DNA from: Roseateles sp.
Lineage (GTDB): Bacteria > Pseudomonadota > Gammaproteobacteria > Burkholderiales > Burkholderiaceae
Direction of reading: 5' to 3'
Assembly (NCBI GenBank): GCA_019232985.1
Contig: JAFAMW010000050.1
Location: forward strand, 1 to 32,370
Length of the DNA: 32,370 bases
Shown here: positions 14,918 through 24,448 of the stretch, piece by piece
Position numbering within the stretch: the stretch's first letter is position 1
Layout: each line of letters opens with the position of its first letter
Made by a program: the position numbers and the translations under genes
The notes under the pieces: model-generated
What the model was told of the DNA's origin: nothing
The model's database searches: none
Seen by the model: the letters and a program-made list of their open reading frames with translations, nothing else

Positions 14918-17900
14918 ATGAACGCCCCCCTGCCCGAAGCGGTGCTGCGCGCGCTGCAGACCGTGTCGCTCGACGACAAATACGCGCTCGACCATGGCCG
15001 CGCGTTCATGAGCGGCGTCCAGGCCCTCGTGCGCCTGCCGATGCTCCAGCGCACGCGCGACGCGATCGCCGGGCTGAACACGGCCGGCTTCATCAGCGGC
15101 TACCGCGGCTCGCCGCTCGGCGGCTACGACCAGGCGCTGATGGCCGCGAAGAAGCACCTCGCGGCCCAGAACATCGTTTTCCAGCCCGGCGTCAACGAGG
15201 AGCTTGGCGCGACGGCCGTGTGGGGCTCGCAGCAGCTCGACCTGTTCCCCGAGAAGAACAAGTTCGACGGCGTCTTCGGCATGTGGTACGGCAAGGGCCC
15301 GGGCGTCGACCGCTGCATCGACGTGTTCAAGCATGCGAACATGGCCGGCACGAGCAAGCACGGCGGCGTGATCGCGATCGCCGGCGACGACCATATCGCC
15401 AAGAGCTCGACGGCCGCGCACCAGAGCGACCATGTCTACAAGGCCGCGGGCTTCCCGGTGTTCTTCCCGACGAGCGTCCAGGACATCCTCGACATGGGCC
15501 TGCACGCGTTCGCGATGAGCCGCTTCTCGGGCCTGTGGTCGGGGCTCAAGACGATCCAGGAGATCGTCGAATCGTCGGCCTCGGTCAGCGTCGACCCGGA
15601 CCGCGTGAACATCGTGCTGCCCGAGGACTTCGAGATGCCGCCGGGCGGCCTGCATATCCGCTGGCCCGATCCGCCGCTCGAGCAGGAAGCGCGGATGATG
15701 GACTACAAGTGGTACGCGGCGCTCGCCTACGTGCGCGCGAACAAGCTGAACTACAACGTTATTTCGACGCCGCAGGACCGCTTCGGCATCATCGCGAGCG
15801 GCAAGGCCTGGAACGACACGCGCCAGGCGCTGCACGACCTCGGCCTCGACGACGCGACCTGCCGCCGCCTCGGCATCCGCCTGCACAAGGTCAACGTGGT
15901 GTGGCCGCTCGAGGCGACGATCACGCGCGACTTCGCGACCGGCCTGCAGGAGATCCTCGTCGTCGAGGAAAAGCGCCAGATGATCGAGTACCAGCTCAAG
16001 GAAGAGCTGTACGGCTGGCGCCCCGACGTGCGCCCGAACGTGCTCGGCAAGTTCGACGAGATCGAGGGCGACCGCAGCGGCGGCGAATGGAGCCTGCCGA
16101 ACCCGAGCAAGAACTGGCTGCTGCGCCCGCAGGCCGACCTGACGCCCGCGATCATCGCGCGCGCGATCGCCAAGCGCCTGAAGAAGCTCGGCGTCGACGC
16201 CGAGGTCCAGGCCCGCCTCGACGCGCGCCTCGCGGTGATCGACGCGAAGGAGCGCGGCCTCGCCGAGGAAACCAACGCCGGCGGCGACCGCACGCCCTGG
16301 TTCTGCTCGGGCTGCCCGCACAACACGAGCACGCGCGTGCCCGAGGGCTCGCGCGCGGTCGGCGGCATCGGCTGCCACTACATGGTCACGTGGATGCCGG
16401 GCCGCAACACGGCGACCTTCACGCAGATGGGCGGCGAGGGCGTGCCCTGGGTCGGCCAGGCCGCGTTCACGAACGAGAAGCACATCTTCTCGAACCTCGG
16501 CGACGGCACCTACTTCCACTCGGGCATCCTCGCGATCCGCCAATCGATCGCGGCCGGCGTGAACATCACGTACAAGGTGCTGTACAACGACGCGGTCGCG
16601 ATGACCGGCGGCCAGCAGGTCGGCGAGCGTCCCGAGGGCCACAGCGTCACGCAGATCATGAACAGCCTGATCAGCGAGGGCGTGACCAAGCTCGTGATCG
16701 TCACCGACGAGCCGGCCAAGTACACGGGCCGCGCGCTCGCCGAGGGCGTGACCGTGCACCACCGCGACGAGCTCGACCGGATCCAGCGTGAATTCCGCGA
16801 GATCGCGGGCACCAGCGTGATCATCTACGACCAGACCTGCGCGACCGAGAAGCGCCGCCGCCGCAAGCGCGGCAAGCTCGCCGAGGCGTCCAAGCGCGTC
16901 GTCATCAACGAGCTCGTCTGCGAAGGCTGCGGCGACTGCTCGGTGCAGAGCAACTGCCTGTCGGTCGAGCCGCTCGAAACCGAGTTCGGCCGCAAGCGCC
17001 GCATCAACCAGAACACCTGCAACACCGACCTGTCCTGCCTCAAGGGCTTCTGCCCGAGCTTCGTGACGGTCGAGGGCGGCACGCTGCGCAAGCCCAGGCA
17101 GGACCAGCGCGTGAGCCCGTTCGACGCGACGCTGCCCGCGCTGCCGCAGCCGGCCCTGCCGAACGCCGAGTCGGCCTGGGGCATCGTCGTCGCCGGCGTC
17201 GGCGGCACCGGCGTGATCACGATCGGCCAGCTGCTCGGCATGGCCGCCCACCTCGAGGGCAAGGGCATCATCACGCAGGACGCGGCCGGCCTCGCGCAAA
17301 AGGGCGGCAGCACCTGGAGCCATATCCAGATCGCGAACCGCCCCGAGGCGATCTTCTGCACCAAGGTCGGCACGGCCGAGGCCGACCTCGTGATCGCGTG
17401 CGACGCGATCGTCGCCGCGAACAAGGCCACGCTCGCCGTGATGCGCGAGGGCAAGACCTTCGTCGCGCTGAACACCCACGCGTCGCCGACCGCGGCGCTC
17501 GTCGGCGACGCCGACTGGCAGTTCCCGGGAGCGGCCTGCGGCAGCGCGCTGAGCAAGGCCGTCGGGCCCGCGCTGCTCGGCAGCTTCGACGCCGAGGAGG
17601 TCGCGGTCAAGCTCGTCGGCGATTCGCTCTACACGAACCCGCTGATGCTCGGCTACGCGTGGCAGCAGGGCCGCGTGCCGCTCGCCTACGCGGCGCTGAT
17701 GCGCGCGATCGAGCTCAACGGCGTGCAGGTCGACAACAACAAGGCCGCGTTCGAATGGGGCCGCCGCTGCGCCCACGACCTCGCGGCCGTGCAGGCGCTG
17801 TACGCGACGCGCCAGGTCATCGAGTTCGTCAAGCGCCCCGGCGTCGACGCGCTGATCAAGCGCCGCGTCGAGTTCCTGACCGACTACCAGGACGCCGCCT

Positions 17901-18478
17901 ATGCGGCGCGCTACGCCGACTTCGTCGCCCGGGTCCGCGAGGCCGAGGCGCGGCTCGGCGCGAAGACCGCGCTGACCGAGGCCGTCGCGCGCTACCTGTT
18001 CAAGCTGATGGCCTACAAGGACGAGTACGAGGTCGCGCGCCTGCACACCGACGCGCGCTTCACCGAGAAGGTCGCCGCGCAGTTCGAGGGCGACTACAAG
18101 CTCGTCCACCACCTCGCGCCGCCGCTGCTCGCCGACAAGAACGCGAAGGGCGAGCGGCTCAAGCGCCCGTTCGGGGCGTGGATCCGCCCGGCCTTCGGCC
18201 TGCTCGCCAGGCTCAAGGGCCTGCGCGGCACGGCACTCGACCCCTTCGGCTACACCGAGGAGCGCCGCGAGGAGCGCGCGCTGATCGAGCGCTACCGCGC
18301 GAGCGTCGAGACCCTGCTCCAGGGCCTCAGCGCCGACAGGCTCGAGCTCGCCGTGAAGATCGCGCGCCTGCCCGAGGACATCCGCGGCTACGGCCACGTC
18401 AAGGCTCGCCACCTCGCCGCCGTGCAGCCGCGCTGGGACGCGCTGCTGCGCGAGTGGCACGGCCCGACGCAGGCCTGA
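14918..18478 (+). CDS. Indolepyruvate ferredoxin oxidoreductase, fused alpha/beta type
   Basis: This 1186-aa cytosolic enzyme oxidatively decarboxylates aryl-pyruvates (from Trp, Phe, Tyr transamination) to aryl-acetyl-CoA, using TPP and Fe-S clusters. The N-terminal transketolase-like domain has GFISGYRGSPLGGYD. The TPP domain lies near residues 450-580 (GDGTYFHSG, YNDAVAMTGGQQ). A ferredoxin-like cluster region near 668-710 has LVCEGCGDCSVQSNC and CNTDLSCLKGFCPSF. The gamma/IorB-like domain starts near 755 (VVAGVGGTGVITIGQLLGMAA). A C-terminal extension (about 960-1186) matches the long proteobacterial form. ATG 14918 has GGAG nine bases upstream. Confidence 0.95.
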   Translation: MNAPLPEAVLRALQTVSLDDKYALDHGRAFMSGVQALVRLPMLQRTRDAIAGLNTAGFISGYRGSPLGGYDQALMAAKKHLAAQNIVFQPGVNEELGATAVWGSQQLDLFPEKNKFDGVFGMWYGKGPGVDRCIDVFKHANMAGTSKHGGVIAIAGDDHIAKSSTAAHQSDHVYKAAGFPVFFPTSVQDILDMGLHAFAMSRFSGLWSGLKTIQEIVESSASVSVDPDRVNIVLPEDFEMPPGGLHIRWPDPPLEQEARMMDYKWYAALAYVRANKLNYNVISTPQDRFGIIASGKAWNDTRQALHDLGLDDATCRRLGIRLHKVNVVWPLEATITRDFATGLQEILVVEEKRQMIEYQLKEELYGWRPDVRPNVLGKFDEIEGDRSGGEWSLPNPSKNWLLRPQADLTPAIIARAIAKRLKKLGVDAEVQARLDARLAVIDAKERGLAEETNAGGDRTPWFCSGCPHNTSTRVPEGSRAVGGIGCHYMVTWMPGRNTATFTQMGGEGVPWVGQAAFTNEKHIFSNLGDGTYFHSGILAIRQSIAAGVNITYKVLYNDAVAMTGGQQVGERPEGHSVTQIMNSLISEGVTKLVIVTDEPAKYTGRALAEGVTVHHRDELDRIQREFREIAGTSVIIYDQTCATEKRRRRKRGKLAEASKRVVINELVCEGCGDCSVQSNCLSVEPLETEFGRKRRINQNTCNTDLSCLKGFCPSFVTVEGGTLRKPRQDQRVSPFDATLPALPQPALPNAESAWGIVVAGVGGTGVITIGQLLGMAAHLEGKGIITQDAAGLAQKGGSTWSHIQIANRPEAIFCTKVGTAEADLVIACDAIVAANKATLAVMREGKTFVALNTHASPTAALVGDADWQFPGAACGSALSKAVGPALLGSFDAEEVAVKLVGDSLYTNPLMLGYAWQQGRVPLAYAALMRAIELNGVQVDNNKAAFEWGRRCAHDLAAVQALYATRQVIEFVKRPGVDALIKRRVEFLTDYQDAAYAARYADFVARVREAEARLGAKTALTEAVARYLFKLMAYKDEYEVARLHTDARFTEKVAAQFEGDYKLVHHLAPPLLADKNAKGERLKRPFGAWIRPAFGLLARLKGLRGTALDPFGYTEERREERALIERYRASVETLLQGLSADRLELAVKIARLPEDIRGYGHVKARHLAAVQPRWDALLREWHGPTQA

Positions 18479-18540
18479 GCGCCGCTCCCAGGGCTTGCCG
18501 GGCTGGCGCGCTGGCGCCGGGCCCTGCTACCCTGGGGCGC

Positions 18541-19128
18541 ATGACGAAACCCCACCCGCTTCTTCTTGCGCCGCGCGGCCTCGCGCTGGCCGCGACGCTG
18601 CTGCTCGCGGCCTGCGCATCGACGCCTGCCGGCAAGGCCGACGGCAGCGACCAGACCGGCCAGGAGCGCATCGGCAGCGCCGCGACGGCGCCGCTCGGCG
18701 ACCTGAACCTCACGCGCCAGCAGATCCCGGCCGTGCTCGAGGCCGCGCGCCAGGCGCCCTACGCGCGGCCGGCCGAGCGCGACTGCGCGAGCCTCGCGCG
18801 CGACGTCGGCGCGCTCGACGCGGCGCTCGGCGCCGACCTCGACACGCCCCCGACGCCGGCCAACCCGGGCATGATCGAACGCGGCGCCGACGCAGCCGGC
18901 GACGCCGCGATCGACGCCCTGCGCAGCACGACCGAGGGCGTCGTGCCGTTCCGCGGCTGGGTGCGCAAGTTCAGCGGCGCCGAAAGCCACGCGCGCGAGA
19001 TCGCCGCGGCGATCGCGGCCGGCACCGTGCGGCGCGCCTACCTCAAGGGCCTCGGCCAGGCGCAGGGCTGCGCGGCGCCGGCCGCGCCGCGCGCGCCGGC
19101 CACGCCGGCGGCCGCCGCGAGGACCTGA
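18541..19128 (+). CDS. Putative lipoprotein of unknown function
   Basis: This 195-aa protein has a type II signal peptide with lipobox LAAC (ALAATLLLAACAS). The mature part is mostly helical, with segments QQIPAVLEAARQAPY, RDVGALDAALGADLD, GDAAIDALRSTTEGVVPFRGWVRKFSGAE and a Pro/Ala-rich tail. I recognise no family. The GC-rich gap before it has a CAGGGC/GCCCTG hairpin (18489-18525), possibly ending the previous transcript. A TACCCT six bases before ATG 18541 could be a start-proximal -10. The frame extends upstream through the previous gene, but the lipobox fixes the start. It converges with the hybrid kinase gene, 25 bases apart. Confidence 0.85.
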   Translation: MTKPHPLLLAPRGLALAATLLLAACASTPAGKADGSDQTGQERIGSAATAPLGDLNLTRQQIPAVLEAARQAPYARPAERDCASLARDVGALDAALGADLDTPPTPANPGMIERGADAAGDAAIDALRSTTEGVVPFRGWVRKFSGAESHAREIAAAIAAGTVRRAYLKGLGQAQGCAAPAAPRAPATPAAAART

Positions 19129-19153
19129 GCTCGCTCGGCGCCGTTGCCGCCGC

Positions 19154-20947
19154 TCAAGCCCTCGGCGTGCTCGCGACGGCGCCGCGCAGCGCCATGCGCA
19201 TCGCGTCGAGCAGCTGGACCTCCGGCACCGGCTTGTGCAGCAGCGGAATGCCCGAGGCGTAGACCGCGGTCAGGCGCTCGGGCACCGTGTCGCCGGTGAT
19301 CAGCACGGCCGGCAGGCCGGGCACGGCGAGGCGCAGCGAGTGGATCGCCGCGAGGCCGTCGTCGCTGCCGCGCAGGCGCAGGTCGCTGAGCACGAGGTCG
19401 GGGCGCCGCGTCATGCACCTGACGAGCGCCTCGCGCGTGCCGCCCGCGAGCGAGACCTCGCAGCCATGGGCGAGCAGCAGCGTGCGCATCGCCTGGGCGA
19501 CCTGCTCGTCGTCCTCGATCAGCAGCACGTGCATGGACGGCAGGTCGACGTCGCCGTGCGGCGTGCCGGTGCCGGTCGCGCGCGCGCCGTCGACGGCCGC
19601 GATGCCGAGGCTGAAGGTGCTGCCGCGGCCCGGCGTCGAGTCGAGCTTGAGCGTGAGGTCGAGCAGGTCGACGAGGCGCGCGACGATCGACAGGCCGAGG
19701 CCGACGCCCTTGCTGCGGTCGCGCTCGGGGTTGTCGAGCTGGTAGAACTCCTCGAACACGCGCGCCTGCTCTTCGGCCGGGATGCCGATGCCGGTGTCGG
19801 CCACCGACACGCGCCACAGCGCGTCGCCGTCGCGCTCGACGCGCACGAGCACGCCGCCGCGCTCGGTGTACTTGATCGCGTTGTCGATCAGGTTGCGCAC
19901 GACGCGCTCGAACAGCAGCGGGTCGGTCTCGATGCACGCGTCGGGCGGGCAGGCGAGCGTCAGCGTCAGGCCCTTGGCGACCGCGACCGGCTGGAACTGG
20001 TGGGTGAGCCGCGCGAGCCAGGGCGCGAGGCGCAGCACCTGCGGCGTGACCTGGACCGCCTGCGAGTCGAGCTTGGAGATGTCGAGCAGCGCGTCGAGCT
20101 GCATCGCGAGCGTCTGCACCGCGATGTCCATATTGCGGCCGATCTCGGCGCTCGTCGCGTCGAGCGGGCGGCGCAGCATCGCCGCGGCGAGCAGGCTCAG
20201 CGTGTGCATCGGCTGGCGCAGGTCGTGGCTCGCGGCGGCGATGAAGCGCGTGCGCGCCTGGGCGGCCTCCTCGGCCTGGCGCAGCGCGACGCGCAGTTGC
20301 GCGTTCGAGCGCACCTGCTGGGCGCGGATCTCGACGGAGTCGACGAAGATCCGGTAGGTGTCGCGCGCGACCGTGCGCACGATCAGGCCGTAGGCCATGA
20401 CCATCGCCGCGAGGCCCAGCTGGATGGCCTCGATATGCGGCCACTGCACGAGCAGCCACGACAGCGCCGTCGCGACGAGGATCGGCATCACGAGCAGGCG
20501 GATCAGCACCTTCTGGCCGGCCGTCACGGGCACGCCGCCCGCGCACAGGCCGAGCATCAGGATGGTCAGCACCATATGCTCGTTGTCGGTGATCAGCGGC
20601 GTGAACAGCAGCGCCGCGGCGATGCCGAAGCCGTTCAGGCCGCTGAGCCAGTAGGCCCAGGACAGGCGCTTCGCCAGCGGCACATGCTTCATGTGCTGCA
20701 TGCGGCCGAGCACGACCCAGCGCATGCACAGCACGGCGAACACGAAGCAGAACCAGGGCAGCCACAGCAGCGGCGAGACCGCGTCCGAGACCATGCCGAC
20801 GATGATCACGGCCGACAGGCAGGACATCACGGGCGCCCGCCCGCCATAGCCGCACAGCAGGCGCAGCAGCTCCTCGCGCACGTAATCCGGCTCGGGCCCG
20901 GCCTGGGGCGGCTCGGCGGCGGACGCGGGGGCGGTTTCGATCATCAT
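19154..20947 (-). CDS. Hybrid sensor histidine kinase / response regulator
   Basis: This 597-aa inner-membrane protein has, in order, about six membrane helices (residues 38-195), a short coiled-coil (200-230), a HisKA domain with AASHDLRQPMHTL (phosphorylated His241), an ATPase domain with N box VVRNLIDNAIKY, G boxes DTGIGIP and GVGLGLSIV, and a C-terminal receiver with LLIEDDEQ and acceptor Asp522 in LVLSDLRL. No PAS domain and no output domain are present, so the receiver probably feeds another regulator or tunes the kinase. Start ATG 20947 (MMIETAP) is preceded by a GGGG sequence. It is divergent from cytochrome b561; any functional link is not shown. Confidence 0.92.
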   Translation of the reverse strand: MMIETAPASAAEPPQAGPEPDYVREELLRLLCGYGGRAPVMSCLSAVIIVGMVSDAVSPLLWLPWFCFVFAVLCMRWVVLGRMQHMKHVPLAKRLSWAYWLSGLNGFGIAAALLFTPLITDNEHMVLTILMLGLCAGGVPVTAGQKVLIRLLVMPILVATALSWLLVQWPHIEAIQLGLAAMVMAYGLIVRTVARDTYRIFVDSVEIRAQQVRSNAQLRVALRQAEEAAQARTRFIAAASHDLRQPMHTLSLLAAAMLRRPLDATSAEIGRNMDIAVQTLAMQLDALLDISKLDSQAVQVTPQVLRLAPWLARLTHQFQPVAVAKGLTLTLACPPDACIETDPLLFERVVRNLIDNAIKYTERGGVLVRVERDGDALWRVSVADTGIGIPAEEQARVFEEFYQLDNPERDRSKGVGLGLSIVARLVDLLDLTLKLDSTPGRGSTFSLGIAAVDGARATGTGTPHGDVDLPSMHVLLIEDDEQVAQAMRTLLLAHGCEVSLAGGTREALVRCMTRRPDLVLSDLRLRGSDDGLAAIHSLRLAVPGLPAVLITGDTVPERLTAVYASGIPLLHKPVPEVQLLDAMRMALRGAVASTPRA

Positions 20948-21065
20948 GGCCCCGCCATCGTAACCAGTTGAAATGCAAAGCCTTGGAATGTTCAAGCCGA
21001 CTGAATCCTGGTATCAAGCGGCCTGAATCCGCCCGACCACCACAAGCCCGACACTGCGACCCATC

Positions 21066-21599
21066 ATGCCAACCCAGACCAACGCCCGTTACAGCCTCGT
21101 CGCGATCGCCTTCCACTGGCTGCTCGCGCTGGCCATCGTGATCTGCTTCTGCGTCGGCCTGTACATGGCCGACCTGCCGTTCTCGATCACGCGGCTCAAG
21201 CTGTTCAACTGGCACAAGTGGGCCGGCATCAGCATCCTCGCGCTGTCGGCGCTGCGCCTGCTGTGGCGCCTGACCCACAGACCGCCGGCCGACCCGCCGA
21301 TGCCGCTGTGGCAGGCGCGCGCCGCCCACCTCACGCATGGCCTGCTCTACCTGTTCTTCTTCGCCGTGCCGCTGGCCGGCTGGGCCTACAGCTCGGCCGC
21401 CGGCTACCCGATCGTCTGGTTCGGCAAGATTCCGCTGCCCGACCTCGTCGCCCCCGACAAGCAGCTCGCCGAGACGCTCGAGCAGGTCCACGCGCTGCTC
21501 GCCTACGGCCTCGCCGGCCTCGTCGTGATGCATGTCGCGGCGGCCGTCCAGCACCATTTCATCAAGCGCGACGGCCTGATCCGCCGCATGCTGCCCTGA
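21066..21599 (+). CDS. Cytochrome b561-family membrane protein
   Basis: This 177-aa protein has four membrane helices that bind two b-type hemes and carry electrons across the inner membrane. Likely heme-ligand histidines are His17 (FHW), His50 (NWHKWAG), His142 and His156, with the usual HRPP and VPLAGW loops. It heads a run with two YceI-domain genes, a common arrangement in which the cytochrome is thought to reduce or pair with an isoprenoid-binding periplasmic partner. The start is ATG 21066. It is divergent from the hybrid kinase. Confidence 0.92.
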   Translation: MPTQTNARYSLVAIAFHWLLALAIVICFCVGLYMADLPFSITRLKLFNWHKWAGISILALSALRLLWRLTHRPPADPPMPLWQARAAHLTHGLLYLFFFAVPLAGWAYSSAAGYPIVWFGKIPLPDLVAPDKQLAETLEQVHALLAYGLAGLVVMHVAAAVQHHFIKRDGLIRRMLP

Positions 21600-21619
21600 A
21601 ACCCGAGAGGATCATCGCC

Positions 21620-22183
21620 ATGAAGACAAAATCGCTGCTCGCCACCCTCGTCGCCCCGCTGCTGCTCGCCGTCTCGCTGGGCGCCCAGGCCCAGGCCAAG
21701 CTCGTGCCCGCGCAAAGCGAGCTCGCTTTCGAGGCCAAGCAGATGGGCGTGCCCGTCGACGGCCATTTCAAGCATTTCGACGCCCAGCTCGCGTTCGACG
21801 CGGCCAAGCCCGCGGCCGCCCAGGTCGCCTTCACGGTCGACATGGCGAGCGCGACGATCGGCGCGCCCGAGTACGACGCCGAACTCGTCAAGGCCGACTG
21901 GTTCAACGCCGCCAAGCTGCCGCAGGCGACGTTCAAGAGCACGGCGTTCAAGGCGCTCGGCAATGGCCGCTACGAGGTCGCCGGCACGCTGACGATCAAG
22001 GGCCAGAGCAAGCCCGTGACCGTGCCCGTCACGCTCGCGAAGGCCGGCGCGACGACGATCGCGACCGGCGCCGTGCCGATCAAGCGCCTCGATTTCAAGA
22101 TCGGCGAGGGCGACTGGGCCGACACCTCGGTCGTCGCCGACGCCGTGACCGTCAAGTTCAAGCTCGCCTTCACCGGCATCTAA
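21620..22183 (+). CDS. Periplasmic YceI-family lipid-binding protein
   Basis: This 187-aa protein has a signal peptide (MKTKSLLATLVAPLLLAVSL, cleaved after AQAQA) and one YceI/TTHA0802 beta-barrel domain, which in known structures binds a polyisoprenoid such as octaprenyl-quinone. Family features are LVPAQSELAFEAKQMGVPVDGHF, APEYDAELVKADWFNAAKLPQATF and TLTIKGQSKPVTVPV. ATG 21620 has GAGAGG nine bases upstream and lies 20 bases after the cytochrome stop. It differs clearly from the second YceI gene that follows, so it is not a recent duplicate. Confidence 0.93.
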   Translation: MKTKSLLATLVAPLLLAVSLGAQAQAKLVPAQSELAFEAKQMGVPVDGHFKHFDAQLAFDAAKPAAAQVAFTVDMASATIGAPEYDAELVKADWFNAAKLPQATFKSTAFKALGNGRYEVAGTLTIKGQSKPVTVPVTLAKAGATTIATGAVPIKRLDFKIGEGDWADTSVVADAVTVKFKLAFTGI

Positions 22184-22237
22184 GCGGGCCGCGCCGCGGT
22201 CCGTCCCACCCCCATCCCAACCCAGGAGAAGAGACCC

Positions 22238-22807
22238 ATGTTCAAGACCCTCGCGATCGCCGCCGCCCTGTCGGGCGCCCTGCTCGGCACGGCCCAGGCC
22301 GGCACCTACACGATCGACCCGACCCACACCTACGTCACGTACGAGATCCTGCACTTCGGCACGTCGACGAACCGCGGCCGCTTCGACAAGAAGGAAGGCA
22401 CGGTCGAGTTCGACCGCGCGGCCAAGACCGGCCATGTCGACGTGACGTTCGACGTCGCCGGCGCGAGCACCGGCTACGCCGCGATGGACAAGCACCTGCT
22501 GAGCCCCGACATCCTCGACGCGGCCAAGTACCCGACCGTCAAGTTCGTCGGCGACAAGTTCATCTTCGACGGCGACAAGGTCACGGCCGTCGAGGGCCAG
22601 CTGACGATCAAGGGCAAGACCGGCCCGGCCACGCTGCACGCGACCAACTTCAACTGCTACGACAGCCCCGTGACCCACCACGAAACCTGCGGCGGCGACT
22701 TCTGGACCGAAATCGACCGCCCGTACTACGGCGTCGACTACGGCGTCGCCTACGGCTTCTCGAAGACGCTCAAGCTCATCGTCCAGGTCGAAGCCGTCAA
22801 GCAATAA
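22238..22807 (+). CDS. Second periplasmic YceI-family lipid-binding protein
   Basis: This 189-aa protein has a signal peptide (MFKTLAIAAALSGALLGTAQA-GT) and a YceI domain: YTIDPTHTYVTYEILHFG, GRFDKKEGTVEFD, MDKHLLSPDILDAAKYPTVKF, QLTIKGKTGPATL. Two extra cysteines (NCYDS and ETCGGDFW) may form a disulfide. AGGAG precedes ATG 22238. The cytochrome b561 plus two divergent YceI paralogs in one strand-consistent run suggests a shared periplasmic isoprenoid/redox job. It is followed by two hairpins that end the operon. Confidence 0.93.
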   Translation: MFKTLAIAAALSGALLGTAQAGTYTIDPTHTYVTYEILHFGTSTNRGRFDKKEGTVEFDRAAKTGHVDVTFDVAGASTGYAAMDKHLLSPDILDAAKYPTVKFVGDKFIFDGDKVTAVEGQLTIKGKTGPATLHATNFNCYDSPVTHHETCGGDFWTEIDRPYYGVDYGVAYGFSKTLKLIVQVEAVKQ

Positions 22808-22826
22808 GAATAAGCCGCCGCCCCCC

Positions 22827-22848
22827 CGGATGGCCGCACGGCCATCCG
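22827..22848 (+). repeat. Perfect hairpin downstream of the second yceI gene
   Basis: CGGATGGCC-GCAC-GGCCATCCG is a perfect stem of nine with a four-base loop. It is followed by TCTCCC, not a T run, so it is probably an mRNA-stabilising or weak terminator element. Confidence 0.6.
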
Positions 22849-22862
22849 TCTCCCGTGCAGTT

Positions 22863-22902
22863 CAGCCCCGTGTCGCGACCTTGTGTCGCGCCGGGGCTGT
22901 TT
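22863..22902 (+). terminator. Terminator of the cytochrome b561/yceI operon
   Basis: CAGCCCCG (22863-22870) pairs with CGGGGCTG (22892-22899) and is followed by TTT. The loop carries a repeated GTGTCGCG. It lies between the yceI operon and the next start codon (22955), so it should separate the two transcripts. Confidence 0.6.
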
Positions 22903-22954
22903 GCCATGGCGGGCTTGACTACAGTCCGGCCCAAGCCTCCCCTGTTCCGCGACC

Positions 22955-24448
22955 ATGCCTACCGACGCCCCCCGCCCGCCCCAGCCGCCGACGCTCTACC
23001 AGCGCTGGCAGGCGTTCAGCGCCGCCTTTCTGCGCGCCTTCCACCGCTACGCGAGCTGGCTCGTCAGCATCAGCTGGAACCGCTTCGTCGTGTTGTCGGT
23101 GCTGCTGCTGATCGGCGCGAACCTGCTCCAGGAACTGCCGCCGTTCACCTGGAAGATCAACGACGTGATCACCGTCGAGGACCTCTCCGACGACGGCGCC
23201 GACGACAGCGCCGCGAAGAAGCCTGACGCGAAGACCCAGGAAAAACCCGAGCCGGCCGAGGCGCCGGAGGCCCCGGCAAAGGCCGAAAAGCCCGCCTCCA
23301 AGCCGAGCGCCGGCATCAAGCTCGACCACCCGATCCACTACGAGGTCTCGATCGACGAGCGCGGCCTGCGCATCCACCCGACCGGGCCCGCCGGCGCGGC
23401 CTCGGGCCCGGCCAAGGACGACCAGAGCCTGCCCTCGGTGGACATCCGCTTCCCGGCCGAGGCGGCGAGCGCCGCGGCGCCGGCCGACAAGGCCGACAGG
23501 CTCGACCGGGAAAAGACCGAGCTCGCCCAGATCGAACAGCAGAGGGAAGCGCTGCGTCAGGCCGCCGAACAGGCGCGCCAGAGCATCGAGGAGGCCGCGC
23601 GCGAGGCCGCCGACCAGGCGCGCCAGGCGAACCGGCTCGCCCACCGCCTGCCGCGCGTGCACCACAGCTACGAGCGCCTCGGCGACGGCCTCGTCAACCT
23701 CGCGGTGTTCTGGATCATCGCGTCGGCCGTGATCAAGGCCACCTACAAGGGCCGCCTCGTCGCCGAGAAGAAGGCCGCCCAGGCGACCGAGACGGCCGAG
23801 GCCGAGTCGCTCAAGCGCCAGGTCGTCGAGGCCCGCATGGCCGCGATGCAGGCCCAGGTCGAGCCGCATTTCCTGTTCAACACGCTCGCGTCGATCGACC
23901 ACCTGATCGAGACCGACCCGCCGCGCGCCTCGCAGATGCAGAAAAACCTGATCGCGCTGCTGCGCGCGTCGATGCCGACGATGCGCGAGGCCAACCAGGG
24001 CGGCGTGCGCGAACTCGGCCGCGAGCTCGCCGTCGTGCGGCCCTACCTCGAGATCCTCCAGGTCCGCATGGAAGAGCGCCTGCAGACCGAGATCGACGTG
24101 CCCGAGGGCCTGCACTCGGCCGAGTTCCCGCCGATGATGATCCAGGGCCTCGTCGAGAACGCGATCAAGCATGGCCTCGAGCCCAAGGCCGAAGGCGGCC
24201 GCCTGAGCGTCAAGGCCGAGATCGTGCACGGCAAGCTCGCCGTGACGGTCGCCGACACGGGCCTGGGCTTCGGCCGCGCCGCGACCTCCGGCACCGGCGT
24301 CGGCCTGGCGAATATCCGCGAGCGGCTCTCGCTGCTCTACGGCAACCGCGCGAGCGTCACGATCGCCGAGAACAAGCCGAGCGGCACGCGCGTGACGATC
24401 ACCGTGCCCTATGTGTCCCGCAGCAGCGACGAAGGAGTGCCAGCATGA
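22955..24448 (+). CDS. LytS/AlgZ-like sensor histidine kinase with periplasmic coiled coil
   Basis: This 497-aa inner-membrane kinase of the His_kinase (PF06580) class has a first helix at 43-59 and a second at about 242-262. The region between them holds a Lys/Glu/Pro/Ala-rich linker (80-120), a beta-like stretch and a coiled coil (182-230, repeats of Glu/Gln/Ala/Arg). The cytosolic part has the phosphorylated His305 in VEPHFLFNTLAS, N box MIQGLVENAIKHGLEP and G boxes DTGLGFG and GVGLANIRERL. It ends in an ATGA overlap with a membrane-protein gene and is close to a LytTR regulator, its likely partner. Confidence 0.93.
   Translation: MPTDAPRPPQPPTLYQRWQAFSAAFLRAFHRYASWLVSISWNRFVVLSVLLLIGANLLQELPPFTWKINDVITVEDLSDDGADDSAAKKPDAKTQEKPEPAEAPEAPAKAEKPASKPSAGIKLDHPIHYEVSIDERGLRIHPTGPAGAASGPAKDDQSLPSVDIRFPAEAASAAAPADKADRLDREKTELAQIEQQREALRQAAEQARQSIEEAAREAADQARQANRLAHRLPRVHHSYERLGDGLVNLAVFWIIASAVIKATYKGRLVAEKKAAQATETAEAESLKRQVVEARMAAMQAQVEPHFLFNTLASIDHLIETDPPRASQMQKNLIALLRASMPTMREANQGGVRELGRELAVVRPYLEILQVRMEERLQTEIDVPEGLHSAEFPPMMIQGLVENAIKHGLEPKAEGGRLSVKAEIVHGKLAVTVADTGLGFGRAATSGTGVGLANIRERLSLLYGNRASVTIAENKPSGTRVTITVPYVSRSSDEGVPA

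Noticed and set aside
16860..17085. Possible separate ferredoxin gene inside the oxidoreductase
   Set aside because: The cysteine clusters are in frame with and part of the long fused enzyme; no start or ribosome site is seen.
14867..18460. A 1197-codon open frame antisense to the oxidoreductase gene
   Set aside because: It mirrors the codon phase of the oxidoreductase in very GC-rich DNA; its translation is Arg/Ala/Gly/Leu-rich low-complexity sequence with no domain, and the sense gene is unmistakable.
19038..21557. An 839-codon minus-strand frame over the hybrid kinase and cytochrome genes
   Set aside because: It overlaps the true kinase in another frame and reads as repetitive Arg/Ala/Pro sequence, an artefact of GC-rich codon positions.
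21620..22807. Recent tandem duplication of yceI
   Set aside because: The two proteins share the fold but differ over most positions, so they are old paralogs and not a recent repeat.
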